Shown here piece after piece: positions 13,123-13,462 of a DNA stretch of 13,462 bases. Origin of the DNA: Candidatus Saccharimonadota bacterium (lineage in GTDB: Bacteria; Patescibacteriota; Saccharimonadia; Saccharimonadales; UBA4665). Position numbers and translations under genes: made by a program. Below the pieces are notes generated by a model. It was not told the DNA's origin, made no database searches, and worked only from the letters and a program-made list of their open reading frames with translations. The DNA lies in contig DAHVAE010000013.1 in NCBI GenBank assembly GCA_027314795.1, positions 1 through 13,462 of the forward strand, written 5' to 3'. The number at the start of each line of letters is the position of its first letter. Within the stretch, counting starts at the first letter, position 1.

Positions 13123-13360
13123 ATCACTATTTTATATCTTTTAACTAATTCTAACCAAATTTACCGACGCTACCGACAGTACAAAATGGCTAAATAATGA
13201 AGAATGTGGGGATTATCAACCCAACTCCTTGTTATATAGCCAACAAATCCCTTCGTAACTGTAGTGATTCTACTAAATCAGCTAGCTTGGTATCATACTC
13301 AAGGTCATGGGCTACATTACTTAGCAGCTTGCAGAGTTTGTTGCACCAATTTGTATTTTT

Positions 13361-13380
13361 GGGTCTTCGGACTCTTTTTT
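13361..13380 (+). terminator. Intrinsic terminator with UUCG loop inside recombinase copy 2
   Basis: GGGTC-TTCG-GACTC (one G-T pair) followed by six T residues. It sits right of the GCACCA core, as the tRNA terminator does in copy 1, although stem and loop sequences differ. Confidence 0.6.
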
Positions 13381-13462
13381 ATTAACTTCTTGTAAGGCTT
13401 TATAGGGGTAAATAACTTCTAGTGCCAGCTTCTTATCCATAAGTACCGAGTTAGCATCTAGG
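13372..13462. repeat. Direct repeat, copy 2 (recombinase 3' end)
   Basis: Second copy of 11885-11964, about 1.49 kb to the right and in the same orientation; it continues to the last base of the window, so the repeat may be longer. Confidence 0.9.

Larger units (their letters stand above)
13321..13462 (-). pseudogene. Serine recombinase 3' end (copy 2), cut by the window edge
   Basis: From the right edge the minus strand reads LDANSVLMDKKLALEVIYPY, then KALQEVNKKESEDPKIQIGA and a stop at 13321-13323. It is a near-duplicate of copy 1 and lacks that copy's 10-bp deletion. Shifting the frame by one base near 13352-13370 recovers an Asn-Trp-Cys at the att-like core GCACCAATT (13343-13351) and an open frame NKLCKLLSNVAHDLEYDTKL that ends at 13232. 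The rest of the gene lies beyond the window, so it may be partial rather than dead; the frameshift argues for decay. Confidence 0.5.

Noticed and set aside
12895..13197. 100-codon plus-strand frame near the right end
   Set aside because: It is antisense to the antitoxin-like gene and the toxin start, which have the more convincing operon layout and family resemblance.
13197..13385. 62-codon plus-strand frame at the right end
   Set aside because: It runs antisense to the recombinase remnant and through a terminator hairpin; no family resemblance.
1..13462. CRISPR array, phage structural genes or an insertion-sequence transposase
   Set aside because: No regularly spaced repeats, no capsid/terminase motifs and no DDE transposase segments were found; the mobile signal is limited to serine-recombinase remnants and att-like repeats.

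Overview
The window looks like a chromosomal piece of a small-genome, AT-rich bacterium of the Candidate Phyla Radiation (Patescibacteria), most likely a Saccharibacterium. This rests on short, tightly packed genes with convergent 3' overlaps, a large Kelch-type surface protein, a MurA with an N-terminal HTH domain, a CPR-type NYN protein (here broken) and many genes whose -10 box lies directly before the start codon. TGA is a normal stop. The taxonomic call is an inference from family resemblance; no search was possible.

Layout. (1) 1-3935 is accessory DNA: a short repeat at the left edge (R1), an AbrB-type antitoxin/PIN toxin pair, a decayed serine-recombinase 3' end that crosses a second repeat (R2), a 781-residue surface-anchored Kelch protein, and a non-coding stretch with a third repeat (R3). 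R1 matches the left arm of R2 and the right arm of R3, as an empty integration site would. (2) 3936-11767 is a compact housekeeping block: MazG-like pyrophosphohydrolase, two small membrane proteins, dienelactone-hydrolase-family enzyme, multipass membrane protein, spermidine-synthase-fold protein, a possible 26-residue ORF, an XRE regulator, MurB, GlyA and HTH-MurA. MurB and MurA are consecutive early peptidoglycan steps (MurA makes the enolpyruvyl product that MurB reduces), although glyA lies between them on the other strand. (3) 11785-11859 is tRNA-Gly(UCC), with an unusual D-loop/T-loop tertiary pair. (4) 11806-13462 is a graveyard of a mobile element inserted at the tRNA 3' end: a recombinase 3' end antisense to the tRNA, an NYN gene with a premature TGA and lost C-terminus, a RelE/ParE-type toxin with a nonsense codon and frameshift beside its small antitoxin-like partner, and a second recombinase 3' end cut by the window edge.

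The unifying observation is that three serine-recombinase C-termini in the window each have the codons for Asn-Trp-Cys/Tyr lying antisense on the motif GYACCARTT, which at one site is the CCA end of the tRNA. Recombinase 3' end and crossover core therefore appear to be the same DNA. A second genome-wide pattern is promoter placement: seven or eight genes have a -10-like hexamer ending 6-8 nt before the start codon, which predicts leaderless mRNAs, while a few (4343, 5503, perhaps 7105) carry clear Shine-Dalgarno sequences.
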